A stretch of DNA of 64,000 nt from Flavobacteriales bacterium UBA2104 (GTDB lineage Bacteria > Bacteroidota > Bacteroidia > Flavobacteriales_D > Crocinitomicaceae): assembly GCA_002331485.1 (NCBI GenBank), contig DCYS01000029.1:1-64000 (forward strand). The letters are read 5' to 3'. The notes beneath the pieces were generated by a model that saw nothing but the letters and a program-made list of their open reading frames with translations, made no database searches and was not told the DNA's origin. A program made the translations under genes and the position numbers. Below are positions 9,252 through 17,206 of this stretch, one piece after another (within the stretch, counting starts at the first letter, position 1; each line of letters opens with the position of its first letter).

Positions 9252-9833
9252 ATGTTCACAGGAATTATTGAAACACTAGGAAAGATTGAAAAGATTGAGA
9301 AAGAAGGAACAAATGTTCACTACACTCTATCATGTTCATTTCTTAATGAATTGAAGATCGACCAAAGTGTTGCTCATAATGGAATCTGCCTTACTGTTGT
9401 CGATATTGATAAAGACACCTATACCGTGACTGCGATTCAGGAAACACTTGAAAAAACCAGTATGCGAGACTGGAAAACAGGTGACCTTGTAAACCTCGAG
9501 CGATGCATGCCTGCTAATGGCAGATTTGATGGTCATATTGTGCAAGGTCATGTTGACACAGTAGGAAAATGTACTCAAATTGAAAACCGCGACGGTAGTT
9601 GGATATTTAGATTCTCTTACGACTCCTCAGATGTAACCGTAGAAAAAGGTTCGATTACCGTTAATGGAACTAGTTTAACAGTTGTTGATTCCGCTGAAGA
9701 CTCGTTCTCTGTGCACATCATCCCATACACATATGAGCACACGGTGTTTAAAAACCTGCAAGTTGGTAGCAGTGTTAACCTCGAATTTGATATTGTCGGG
9801 AAATACGTTGCTCGACTATTGAAGAAAAACTAG
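9252..9833 (+). CDS. ribE: Riboflavin synthase alpha chain
   Basis: This enzyme dismutates two 6,7-dimethyl-8-ribityllumazine molecules into riboflavin and a pyrimidine. The 193-residue length and the opening MFTGIIETLG are characteristic. Two lumazine-binding repeats are visible; the first carries NGICLTVVD and the second NGTSLTVVD, each following a GHVD or comparable loop. It is the second gene of the panC operon. Its stop overlaps by 4 bp the stop of the convergent downstream gene, so no separate terminator fits between them. No FMN riboswitch was recognised upstream. Confidence 0.96.
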   Translation: MFTGIIETLGKIEKIEKEGTNVHYTLSCSFLNELKIDQSVAHNGICLTVVDIDKDTYTVTAIQETLEKTSMRDWKTGDLVNLERCMPANGRFDGHIVQGHVDTVGKCTQIENRDGSWIFRFSYDSSDVTVEKGSITVNGTSLTVVDSAEDSFSVHIIPYTYEHTVFKNLQVGSSVNLEFDIVGKYVARLLKKN

Positions 9834-10378
9834 CCTTTGATCCAGTCTTTTCTCAGACTACGCTCCATCTTTTTCATCAACTTCTTGATTACAGCATCTT
9901 TAGAACCAACTGTACCCGTTTTGATCAATTCATAATGTACCGGCTTCCCATTTCTATAAAATGTGATCGTAAATGTAACTGATGTGGCACTCTCTCTATA
10001 CAAAGGGAATAAATGTCCTGCCTTGATCTCTTCCTCAAAAGATTTAATGTTTTCAGCAGGTCTAAATCGCTTATCATAGCCTCTTACCGAAATAAGCATA
10101 TACGTATCGATCCCCTCGGAGCTAAGCTTATTTTGTAAACTGTCCGTAAGTAATACATCTGGTGAACCACCCTGCTTCAAAACATTCAGACTAGCCTTCG
10201 TCTTAATTCCGTAACTGTTCAACAATTGCAGAATTGCAACCTCCAAAGAGTAACGGTCAGACTGCTCATCTTGCTGAGCTATTACAAGAGCATTATCCAA
10301 GTTTAGATCTTCGTCTTGCGAAAAAGAAATGCTTGAATAAATTAATGCCAAAAAAACTAATACAACTGTATACTTCAT
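9830..10378 (-). CDS. Predicted periplasmic protein of unknown function
   Basis: I do not recognise a family for this 182-residue protein. It has a signal peptide of about 20 residues, with predicted cleavage in SFS before QDEDLN, so the mature protein would start with Gln. The rest is mixed alpha/beta, ends in a basic helix (KKLMKKMERSLRKDW), and has no cysteines in the mature part. It is downstream of metF by 14 nt and probably co-transcribed with it. Its stop overlaps that of ribE. A periplasmic location is inferred; nothing in the sequence suggests an enzymatic role. Confidence 0.75.
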   Translation of the reverse strand: MKYTVVLVFLALIYSSISFSQDEDLNLDNALVIAQQDEQSDRYSLEVAILQLLNSYGIKTKASLNVLKQGGSPDVLLTDSLQNKLSSEGIDTYMLISVRGYDKRFRPAENIKSFEEEIKAGHLFPLYRESATSVTFTITFYRNGKPVHYELIKTGTVGSKDAVIKKLMKKMERSLRKDWIKG

Positions 10379-10392
10379 AATTTGATTTCAAT

Positions 10393-11343
10393 TTAGAATA
10401 CCTCGCCAGCAATTTGCTTGACTTCACTCGAATTCGACATCGTGTAATAATGGATACAAGGTACTCCAGCAGCTTTCAACTCTTTCGATTGCTCTATACC
10501 CCATTCAACTCCAATTTTTCTAACTTCTTCATCTGTTTTACATTTCAGTAATTCAGAAGAAAGTTCATCTGGAAAGTCAATATGGAAAAACTTCGGCAAA
10601 AATGAAATATGTCTCATTTTAGTGATCGGCTTCAAACCTGGAATAATTGGAACATTTATTCCTATTGCTCTACAATCTTCAACAAATTTGAAAAATTTCT
10701 TGTTGTCAAAAAAGAGCTGAGTAACGATATAGTCGGCACCTCTATCCACTTTCTGCTTCAGATAGTGCAAATCTGTTGCCATATTCATAGACTCAAAATG
10801 CTTTTCGGGATATCCCGCTGCTCCAATACAGAAATTCGTCGGAGCTAATTGGATCTCGTCATGAGAGTAATTCCCTTTATTCATATTGGCTATTTGGTCT
10901 ATCAACTGAACTGCATAACTATGTCCATTCTCTGTTGGCTTGAAAGTAGATTCTGTTTTGATGGGATCTCCTCTCAATGCCAAAACGTTATCAATTCCTA
11001 AAAACTGTAGATCGATAAGTGCATTCTCTGTTTCATCCTTACTAAACCCGCCACATATTAAATGAGGAACAGCATCTACGTGATATTTATTCATTATAGC
11101 TGCACAGATCCCTACTGTACCTGGTCGCTTTCTGATCGAAACTTTCTCTAGCAACCCCTTATCTCTCTCACGGTAAATATATTCTTCACGATGATAAGTT
11201 ACATTAATGAATTTAGGCTTAAACTCCATCAAAGGGTCAATACCATTGTAAATTGACTCTATGCTTTTTCCTTTTAAAGGGGGAAGAATCTCAAAAGAGA
11301 ATAACGTGTCTTTTGCCTCATTAATGTGTTCTACTACTTTCAT
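10393..11343 (-). CDS. metF: Methylenetetrahydrofolate reductase
   Basis: MetF reduces 5,10-methylene-tetrahydrofolate to 5-methyl-tetrahydrofolate with FAD, feeding methionine synthesis. The 316-residue protein has the expected TIM-barrel features: FSFEILPP at the start with the catalytic Glu, the NVTYHREE segment, LALRGDP in the folate-binding region, GAAGYPEKH, and ADYIVTQLFFDN near the end. Length is normal for a bacterial MetF without a C-terminal regulatory domain. A -7 element lies 26 nt upstream. The next gene, a periplasmic protein, follows after 14 nt. Confidence 0.96.
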   Translation of the reverse strand: MKVVEHINEAKDTLFSFEILPPLKGKSIESIYNGIDPLMEFKPKFINVTYHREEYIYRERDKGLLEKVSIRKRPGTVGICAAIMNKYHVDAVPHLICGGFSKDETENALIDLQFLGIDNVLALRGDPIKTESTFKPTENGHSYAVQLIDQIANMNKGNYSHDEIQLAPTNFCIGAAGYPEKHFESMNMATDLHYLKQKVDRGADYIVTQLFFDNKKFFKFVEDCRAIGINVPIIPGLKPITKMRHISFLPKFFHIDFPDELSSELLKCKTDEEVRKIGVEWGIEQSKELKAAGVPCIHYYTMSNSSEVKQIAGEVF

Positions 11344-11368
11344 GGATAACGTTCTTTGCTCGTGAGCA

Positions 11369-11376
11369 CAAAAGTA
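11369..11376 (-). promoter_or_regulatory. -7 promoter element for metF
   Basis: TACTTTTG on the minus strand is an exact TAnnTTTG match, 26-33 nt upstream of metF. No SAM riboswitch is apparent in the 91-nt gap between ispD and metF. Confidence 0.5.
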
Positions 11377-11434
11377 ATATGAAAATCCAGAAAAGATTCG
11401 GGTTTTAACGGTTAATTTAGTCTATGTCAAGTGA

Positions 11435-12097
11435 TCAGCTTTCCAATATTTTTTCAGCGATCATCAAATCAATCGGGGTTGTGATCTTAAGGTTTTTCTC
11501 ATCACCATCAACCATTAAAATTGAGAAACCCAGTCTTTCTACAAGAGTAGCATCATCAGTCACATCACTTGTATATGGCTGTTCATAGGCCTTTTCTAAG
11601 GTGATTCTAGCAAAACCTTGAGGTGTTTGCACCTCCCAATGCTCATCTCTTCGAACAGCTTCATTATTAGTCCTGGTTCCTTTACGTATTGAACTTTTTA
11701 AAGGGATAACTGGTATCACTCCGTTGGTAGCGTTAACATTATTTATAATATTTAAGATCACATCCTTACTGACTAGTGGACGAACCCCATCATGGACAAG
11801 AACAGTTTTGCCGTGAGCCTTATTTAATGCCAGTTTTATTGAGTCATACCTTTCTATTCCGCCTGAAACAACTTCGTGCCTCACCCTGAAATTGTGCTGT
11901 TCACATAGATCTTCCCAGAAAGAGATCCATTGCTCTGGCAAGGTGACCAAGATCTGAGCATCTGGCACGGCATCGGCAAAAGCTTTAATAGATCGTTGAA
12001 GAATAGGAATTCCTGCTACAAGAATGAATTGCTTGGGTAGTTCACTTCCCATCCTTTTTCCTATTCCTCCAGCAGTAACGATGACTGATAATTCCAT
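11435..12097 (-). CDS. ispD: 2-C-methyl-D-erythritol 4-phosphate cytidylyltransferase
   Basis: IspD transfers CMP from CTP to MEP in the non-mevalonate isoprenoid pathway. The 220-residue length is typical. The N-terminal nucleotide loop is VTAGGIGKRMGSELPKQF. The segment VLVHDGVRPLV corresponds to the usual HDAARP motif with Ala-Ala replaced by Gly-Val, a mild variant. VQTPQGF and the VTDDATLVE acidic segment are intact. A strong intrinsic terminator hairpin for the upstream queA sits immediately before the start, and no exact -7 element lies between hairpin and ATG. Expression by read-through is therefore possible. Confidence 0.95.
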   Translation of the reverse strand: MELSVIVTAGGIGKRMGSELPKQFILVAGIPILQRSIKAFADAVPDAQILVTLPEQWISFWEDLCEQHNFRVRHEVVSGGIERYDSIKLALNKAHGKTVLVHDGVRPLVSKDVILNIINNVNATNGVIPVIPLKSSIRKGTRTNNEAVRRDEHWEVQTPQGFARITLEKAYEQPYTSDVTDDATLVERLGFSILMVDGDEKNLKITTPIDLMIAEKILES

Positions 12098-12107
12098 GAA
12101 ACGAATT

Positions 12108-12146
12108 TAAAAAGAAAAGTCGCTCCACGAATGCAGAACGACTTTT
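12108..12146 (-). terminator. Intrinsic terminator after queA
   Basis: The arms 12115-12125 and 12136-12146 form an 11-bp stem with one G-U pair. On the minus strand it is followed by CTTTTTAA. It ends only about 10 nt before the ispD start. Confidence 0.75.
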
Positions 12147-12166
12147 AATTCTTTTATGTTCTCATA

Positions 12167-13216
12167 TTAAATGATCAACATTGCATCACCGTAAGAAAAG
12201 AATCTATACTTTTCTTTCACAGCGATCTCATAAGCTTCTTTCATTAGGTCATGACCCATGAATGCAGAAACCATCATTAAAAGTGTAGATGATGGAGTAT
12301 GAAAATTTGTGATCATTGAGTCAGCAATACTAAATTCATATGGAGGGAAAATAAATTTATTCGTCCACCCATCGAAAGGCTTCAACATACCATCTGTCGA
12401 AACAGAAGTTTCAACTGACCTCATAGATGTTGTCCCAATTGCACAAACTCTTTTCTTCGTTTTTTTAGCGTTATTTACGATGTCAACAGCTTTTTGATCG
12501 ATCACTGTTTGCTCAGAATCCATTTTATGCTTTGTCAAATCTTCTACTTCAACAGCTCTGAATGTTCCAAGTCCAACATGAAGTGTGATCTCAGCAAAAT
12601 TCACTCCTTTTAACTCAAGTCGTTTAAGCAATTGCTTAGAGAAATGCATTCCAGCAGTTGGAGCTGCTACAGCACCTTCTTCTTTTGCGTAAATAGTCTG
12701 ATATCTCTCTTCATCTTGCTCTTCAACATCTCTTTTGATGTATTTCGGCAATGGAGTTTCACCTAATTCGGTGATTTTAGCTTTAAACTCTTCGTAAGTT
12801 CCATCGTAAAGGAATCTTAATGTTCTACCTCTCGATGTAGTATTATCAATAACCTCTGCAACTAGAGATTCATCATCTCCAAAATACAATTTGTTTCCGA
12901 TTCGGATCTTACGAGCAGGATCAACCAATACATCCCACAAAAGAGAATCTCTATTCAATTCACGAAGTAAAAACACTTCGATCTTCGCACCAGTCTTCTC
13001 CTTATTTCCATACATTCTTGCGGGAAATACCTTCGTGTTGTTTCTGATCATCACATCACCTTCATCAAAATAATTGATGATGTCTTTGAACATTTTATGT
13101 TCGATCTTTCCCGTTTCGCGATGAACTACCATCAAGCGAGATTCATCTCTGTTATCAACTGGATATTTTGCGATGAGTTCCTCCGGCAATTCGAAGTCGA
13201 ACTCAGATAGTTTCAT
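12167..13216 (-). CDS. queA: S-adenosylmethionine:tRNA ribosyltransferase-isomerase
   Basis: QueA adds the ribosyl part of SAM to preQ1 in tRNA to make epoxyqueuosine. The start chosen is ATG 13216 (MKLSEFDFELPEELIA), which matches the family N-terminus and gives 349 residues, normal for QueA. A TTG nine nucleotides upstream would add only three residues. Recognisable blocks are KVFPARMYG, the GAVAAPTAGMHFS active-site segment, LHVGLGTF, GTTSMRSVE and TNFHTPSSTLLMMVSAF near the C-terminus. The gene has its own -7 element and a terminator, so it is a separate unit inside the truB-ispD stretch. Confidence 0.97.
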   Translation of the reverse strand: MKLSEFDFELPEELIAKYPVDNRDESRLMVVHRETGKIEHKMFKDIINYFDEGDVMIRNNTKVFPARMYGNKEKTGAKIEVFLLRELNRDSLLWDVLVDPARKIRIGNKLYFGDDESLVAEVIDNTTSRGRTLRFLYDGTYEEFKAKITELGETPLPKYIKRDVEEQDEERYQTIYAKEEGAVAAPTAGMHFSKQLLKRLELKGVNFAEITLHVGLGTFRAVEVEDLTKHKMDSEQTVIDQKAVDIVNNAKKTKKRVCAIGTTSMRSVETSVSTDGMLKPFDGWTNKFIFPPYEFSIADSMITNFHTPSSTLLMMVSAFMGHDLMKEAYEIAVKEKYRFFSYGDAMLII

Positions 13217-13249
13217 TTTATTCAAAGCGTACCGTTTTTAAAAGGAGGA

Positions 13250-13257
13250 CAAAGGTA
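13250..13257 (-). promoter_or_regulatory. -7 promoter element for queA
   Basis: TACCTTTG on the minus strand is an exact TAnnTTTG match ending 33 nt before the queA ATG. The GGAGGA next to it is on the plus strand and is not a ribosome-binding site for queA. No preQ1 riboswitch was seen. Confidence 0.5.
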
Positions 13258-13296
13258 ATAAATTAATCCTTCTTTTCATTGATTTAGTCCCCTTAG

Positions 13297-15174
13297 TTAT
13301 CGTTTCAATCTTATACCAATGTTAAGTGTAACGTCATGCCCTACAATTTGTTCTATTTCATGCTTAATTTGAGATAATTCTTCCTCCGTAGGGTAATCAT
13401 AGAAAGTGATGTCTAAAGCAATTGTTGTTGGATCGTATTGCTCTAACCTAACATGGTGGAGGAATGCACCATCAATCTCGTGCGAGTTCAATGATTGGAT
13501 AATTCTGTTCTCTTTTACGACCTTAAAAAATCCATATCCTAACGGGATACTAATAGAAAGAACGACGAAAGATGATATCAGCAATCCTTTTCTTGCTAAT
13601 CTAAATGGACTATAACCTGTGAATAGAAAAGTTAACGCAGCTGCTAGGACCATTCCAGTCAAATTCGTTAACAATAATAGTAGGGCTCCGAAAAAGACAT
13701 TAAGTTCTCCCCACGCTAAACCAATTCCTGATACGGCAAGCGGTGGAACCAAAGCAACTGCTATTGCTACCCCTGCAAGTGTTTTAGCGATACTCTCTTT
13801 TGAATACGCATACGCACCAGCAGCACCTGAAATAACAGCAATTCCAAGATCAATTATATTCGGTTTGATCCTTGAGGTGATTTCCGCATTCATATTGTTA
13901 ATTGGCGTGATAAACGTTAAACCAATTGCAAAAACATAAGCCACTGTCATACCTGAAAGTACGGTGATGATGCTTCCTCTGATCAAATGTCGATCTTGCC
14001 TTAAAACCCCCATCGATAAAGAGATAATTGGAGCCATTAAAGGCGCCAATATCATGGCTCCGATAATGACTGGAGAGGAGTCTGCAAAAACTCCCAAACA
14101 AGCGAGAATAGTGGAAAGAACCATCAAAACAATATAATTTTGACTGGGTCTTGCATTTTCTCTGAGCTGAGTAAAGAGTTCCTTGTATTCATCTGGAGAG
14201 GCGTGAGAAATAAACGGTATCTTTTTGCGAATCAGTTGTTTTTTAACCTCTCCTCGCGGCAGTGTTTTACTTTGATACAATTTCGAAACCTTATCCTCAG
14301 ATATGATCTCCTCGCTGAATGTTTTTCCTGGGATTAGAATGAATCGACCTTTATTCTCAAAGCTAAACTCATTCGAAACTACTTTTTCGCCATCTATATA
14401 GAATGATAGTTCCATAGTTGATTCTATTTTGCATGTACTGCAAACAAACCTGCTTAAAAAATCAAAATCCTTGTTCTTCTGGTTAGAGCCAAGTAGTAAC
14501 TTAATAACATAGGCCTTAAGCATGTCCAAAATACTTCTTGGAGCAAAAACAAATGCATGAAACACCGTGTTGCTCATTACGTTTTTGTTTGACAACAACC
14601 TGGAAACCGATGCGTTTTGGGCATTTTGTACAATGAGCATATCAGTAGCACAAGTGTCCATTGGTTCTTTGTCGTCAACATATAACTTCAGCGGTTTATG
14701 CCTGAGATCCTTTAATTTATTCAGGAAACGAAAAAATGTTGGGATCCTGCCGAACCAAGAGGTGTTTCCCTTTTTACTAGAAACAAAGCTAGATATCTCA
14801 CCGATAACTGCATAATTTAGAATGACGGTTTTATCATGATGAAGCATGCTTTTCTCACGAAGTTGTTCTTCCTCTTGTTGCAGTAATTCATCGATGGCCG
14901 TTTTCGTATCCTTCGGGATCTTAAATCCGGATATTGTATGAACAGCCTCTGGATGAGGAAGAAAACCGATTTTTATATTCTTATCGAATATTCTTTCTAA
15001 TATCAATCGGTTTTGATGATCAGAATAATAGGAGTAGTACCTATTTGAATCCAAAAACTCAACCTTATCAATCGGATCAAAAATGATCTCATCGACGGTT
15101 TCTTCAATATATTCCTGAAGTGTAGGTTTTAAATTCTTAAAGGCAGTTTCGTCTGCGATTACAATATTCTTCAT
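13297..15174 (-). CDS. DUF389 (TIGR00341-like) membrane protein with an extra N-terminal domain
   Basis: This 625-residue protein has a C-terminal half (about 345-560) that is a DUF389 membrane domain with the signature APLMAPIISLSMG and about six hydrophobic segments. A soluble C-terminal tail follows. The N-terminal 300 residues are soluble. They contain IGFLPHPEAVHTISGFKIPKD (69-89) and a later beta-rich stretch (MELSFYIDGEKV), which together recall a diacylglycerol-kinase fold lacking the GGDGT nucleotide motif. That resemblance is my inference. A CSTC motif is present. The gene lies 37 nt after truB and probably shares its transcript. Function is unknown; transport or lipid sensing are possible. 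Confidence 0.85.
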   Translation of the reverse strand: MKNIVIADETAFKNLKPTLQEYIEETVDEIIFDPIDKVEFLDSNRYYSYYSDHQNRLILERIFDKNIKIGFLPHPEAVHTISGFKIPKDTKTAIDELLQQEEEQLREKSMLHHDKTVILNYAVIGEISSFVSSKKGNTSWFGRIPTFFRFLNKLKDLRHKPLKLYVDDKEPMDTCATDMLIVQNAQNASVSRLLSNKNVMSNTVFHAFVFAPRSILDMLKAYVIKLLLGSNQKNKDFDFLSRFVCSTCKIESTMELSFYIDGEKVVSNEFSFENKGRFILIPGKTFSEEIISEDKVSKLYQSKTLPRGEVKKQLIRKKIPFISHASPDEYKELFTQLRENARPSQNYIVLMVLSTILACLGVFADSSPVIIGAMILAPLMAPIISLSMGVLRQDRHLIRGSIITVLSGMTVAYVFAIGLTFITPINNMNAEITSRIKPNIIDLGIAVISGAAGAYAYSKESIAKTLAGVAIAVALVPPLAVSGIGLAWGELNVFFGALLLLLTNLTGMVLAAALTFLFTGYSPFRLARKGLLISSFVVLSISIPLGYGFFKVVKENRIIQSLNSHEIDGAFLHHVRLEQYDPTTIALDITFYDYPTEEELSQIKHEIEQIVGHDVTLNIGIRLKR

Positions 15175-15211
15175 TTAAGTGAAATGAATTGATACTAATC
15201 AAATTTAGTAA

Positions 15212-15931
15212 TTATTGTATGTTCTCCTCAACTTCGGTGTCTTCAATGATGTTTAACCATTCATCAACTGAACGAGCATTATCAATCGAGAATCTTCCTG
15301 AATTTGTTCGTCTTAATTCGATCAACGTACCTCCAACATTTAGTTTCTTGCCAAAGTCGTTTGCTAATGATCGTATATATGTGCCTTTTGAACACTTTAC
15401 TTTAAAACCAATTTCAGGGAAATTCGTGGTATCAATTTCGAAATACTCGATGTTGATCACATTCGGCTTAAGGTTGAGTTCCTTTCCTTTTCTCGCTGAC
15501 TCGTATGCTCTTTTTCCGTTCACCTTTTTTGCAGAAAACACTGGTGGAATTTGCTCTTGTTCACCAATAAACTGACGAGCCACTTCAAGAATTAGATCTT
15601 CTTTTCCCTTCAAGTGTTCCACATCAATTTCAGAATCAAATTCTGTTTCTAAATCGTAGCTTGGAGTGGTCTTTCCTAGAAGGATTTTTCCAGTATAAAC
15701 TTTGTCATCTGCAGTAAGTTCCTGGCTGATCTTCGTCTTCTTGCCTGTACAAATCAAAAGAAGGCCTGTTGCCAACGGATCAAGTGTACCAGCATGTCCT
15801 ACTTTGAAACGTTTAATACCGTATTTTCTCTTCAGTTTCCAACGTAGTTTGTTCACTACATCAAAAGAAGTCCAGTGGAGTGGTTTATCTACAAGAAGAA
15901 CTTCGCCAGCACGAAAATCAAAAGAATTCAT
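15212..15931 (-). CDS. truB: tRNA pseudouridine-55 synthase
   Basis: TruB isomerises U55 in the T-loop of tRNAs. The 239-residue length fits the short Bacteroidetes type without a C-terminal PUA domain. VDKPLHWTSFDVV opens the fold, and GHAGTLDPLATGLL carries the catalytic Asp. KVYTGKILLG, the PPVFSAKKVNGKRAYE substrate-loop region and CSKGTYIRSLANDFG are all present. It sits directly after the DUF3098 gene (6 nt) and is part of the ftsX-DUF3098-truB unit. The phosphatase gene uppP, often found between these genes in relatives, is not here. Confidence 0.97.
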   Translation of the reverse strand: MNSFDFRAGEVLLVDKPLHWTSFDVVNKLRWKLKRKYGIKRFKVGHAGTLDPLATGLLLICTGKKTKISQELTADDKVYTGKILLGKTTPSYDLETEFDSEIDVEHLKGKEDLILEVARQFIGEQEQIPPVFSAKKVNGKRAYESARKGKELNLKPNVINIEYFEIDTTNFPEIGFKVKCSKGTYIRSLANDFGKKLNVGGTLIELRRTNSGRFSIDNARSVDEWLNIIEDTEVEENIQ

Positions 15932-15937
15932 GATGGT

Positions 15938-16198
15938 CTAATCGTCTGACTCCTGTTCAGAAGGAGAAGGCTTTTTCATAATACTGTATATGATCACTGC
16001 ATAACCCAAAAGGATCACGATCGGTGATATAGTTATTCTCATTGAGGAAAAAAGTTCTTCTCCGTTAAAATCATTTGGAGATTCTGCTCCCCCTCCGATC
16101 ATCATCAGAAATCCAATCACATTAAGCACTACTCCAACGATCAGGTACATGTAATTTGATCTGTTGAAAATGAACTTTTGTTTCTTATTATCTTCCAT
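15938..16198 (-). CDS. DUF3098 small membrane protein
   Basis: This 86-residue protein has two hydrophobic helices (about 17-35 and 53-70) separated by a short polar loop with SPNDFNGEELFSSMR. That matches the DUF3098 family of Bacteroidetes. It is encoded between ftsX (11 nt upstream) and truB (6 nt downstream), its usual place. A role with the FtsEX division complex is often supposed from context but is not demonstrated. The C-terminus is acidic. Confidence 0.88.
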   Translation of the reverse strand: MEDNKKQKFIFNRSNYMYLIVGVVLNVIGFLMMIGGGAESPNDFNGEELFSSMRITISPIVILLGYAVIIYSIMKKPSPSEQESDD

Positions 16199-16209
16199 TA
16201 CTCAATATT

Positions 16210-17100
16210 TTAGTACAATGCATCTAGTCTCTTTCTAAGATACTTATTCAAGGCAAACATCGTTGAGAAAAAGCTGATCACAATTCCCAAAACAACTAAC
16301 GCCCCGAACAGCATTAGAAACGTCTCTAAACTATATGTATTTTCAAGTCCAGCCATGTAGCTTTTCAAGATATAGAAGACACCCATCAAAAGTGCCATTC
16401 CTATGATCGCGGACAAAAATCCTTGCAACAGCGCATTCAATAAAAATGGTTTTCGGATGAAACCTGACTTTGCACCTACAAGCTGCATTGTTTTTATCGT
16501 AAAACGTTTCGCATAAAGCGCTAATCTAATAGTATTGTTGATCATTGCAAATGCAATAATTGTTAAAAGTAGTCCTATTGCAACGAACAGATAGATCCAT
16601 TGAAGGAAACCCAGGTTCACTTGTTTGATCCTGTTTTCATCGAAGTTTACTTCATCTACTTGCTTTGGATAAGCGGCGAGAATCTTTTGCCTTAATTTCT
16701 CTAGTCCCTGCTTGCTAACATGTTCACTTTTCGGATTGAATGCTACCGAAGGGGGAAATGGACTTGCTCCATTATAAATATCTTTAATCTCATTGGCGGC
16801 CTCGCTATCAGATTGAAATACTTCTAAAGCTCTCTCGGGAGAAACGAACCATGCAGACTTTACTTCTTCCCAACCTTTCAATTCCTGTTCGATCAGCTTG
16901 ATGTCAGATTCGTTAAGGTCAGGATTGAAGAATAGGTCAACCTCTATATTCTCTTTTGCCGCTTTTTGAAGATGTTCCAACCCAAAATACGAACCAAGAA
17001 CAAGTCCTAACATGAAAAGAACAAGTGATATACCAACTATAACAGAAAAGTATCCTGTTTGCAATCCTCTTCGCCCGTATTTTTCGATGTCCTTTGCCAT
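16210..17100 (-). CDS. ftsX: Cell division protein FtsX
   Basis: FtsX is the membrane partner of the FtsE ATPase and transmits signals to peptidoglycan hydrolases at the septum. The 296-residue protein has one TM helix near residues 18-42, a periplasmic domain of about 120 residues, and three more TM helices in the last 130 residues with a short loop between them. This is the FtsX topology. Sequence blocks such as AWFVSPERALEVFQ and NNTIRLALYAKRFTIKTMQLVGA are diagnostic. ftsE is not adjacent, as is common in Bacteroidetes. The gene is divergent from the YceI-like lipoprotein; the spacer holds a perfect palindrome. Confidence 0.95.
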   Translation of the reverse strand: MAKDIEKYGRRGLQTGYFSVIVGISLVLFMLGLVLGSYFGLEHLQKAAKENIEVDLFFNPDLNESDIKLIEQELKGWEEVKSAWFVSPERALEVFQSDSEAANEIKDIYNGASPFPPSVAFNPKSEHVSKQGLEKLRQKILAAYPKQVDEVNFDENRIKQVNLGFLQWIYLFVAIGLLLTIIAFAMINNTIRLALYAKRFTIKTMQLVGAKSGFIRKPFLLNALLQGFLSAIIGMALLMGVFYILKSYMAGLENTYSLETFLMLFGALVVLGIVISFFSTMFALNKYLRKRLDALY

Positions 17101-17147
17101 TGAGCACGAATTTAGAAAGAATTTTGGAGAAATAATGAAAAATTATA

Positions 17148-17161
17148 TTTACCCGGGTAAA
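17148..17161. promoter_or_regulatory. Perfect 14-bp palindrome, candidate operator
   Basis: TTTACCCGGGTAAA is its own reverse complement. It lies 8 nt upstream of the -7 element of the YceI-like gene, in the spacer region of that promoter, and 48 nt upstream of divergent ftsX. The position suits a dimeric repressor. The regulator is unknown. Confidence 0.5.
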
Positions 17162-17169
17162 CAATTCTG

Positions 17170-17177
17170 TATATTTG
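17170..17177 (+). promoter_or_regulatory. -7 promoter element for the YceI-like gene
   Basis: TATATTTG matches TAnnTTTG exactly. The predicted transcript start near 17182-17185 leaves about a 22-nt leader to ATG 17207, which supports that start over longer readings. Confidence 0.55.
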
Positions 17178-17206
17178 TTGTTTCAATGAAAACTAAAATG
17201 ACAATT

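Noticed and set aside
13230..13260. AGGAGG-like sequence near queA
   Set aside because: It lies on the plus strand, opposite to queA, so it is not a ribosome-binding site for that gene. Strong Shine-Dalgarno sites are generally absent in this window.
13619..13939. 106-residue open frame on the plus strand inside the DUF389 gene
   Set aside because: It is antisense to a conserved membrane domain and has no promoter or start context of its own; its Ala/Thr-rich makeup mirrors the antisense of hydrophobic codons.
15189..15575. 128-residue frame antisense to truB
   Set aside because: truB motifs are complete; this frame has shadow-like Phe/Ser composition.
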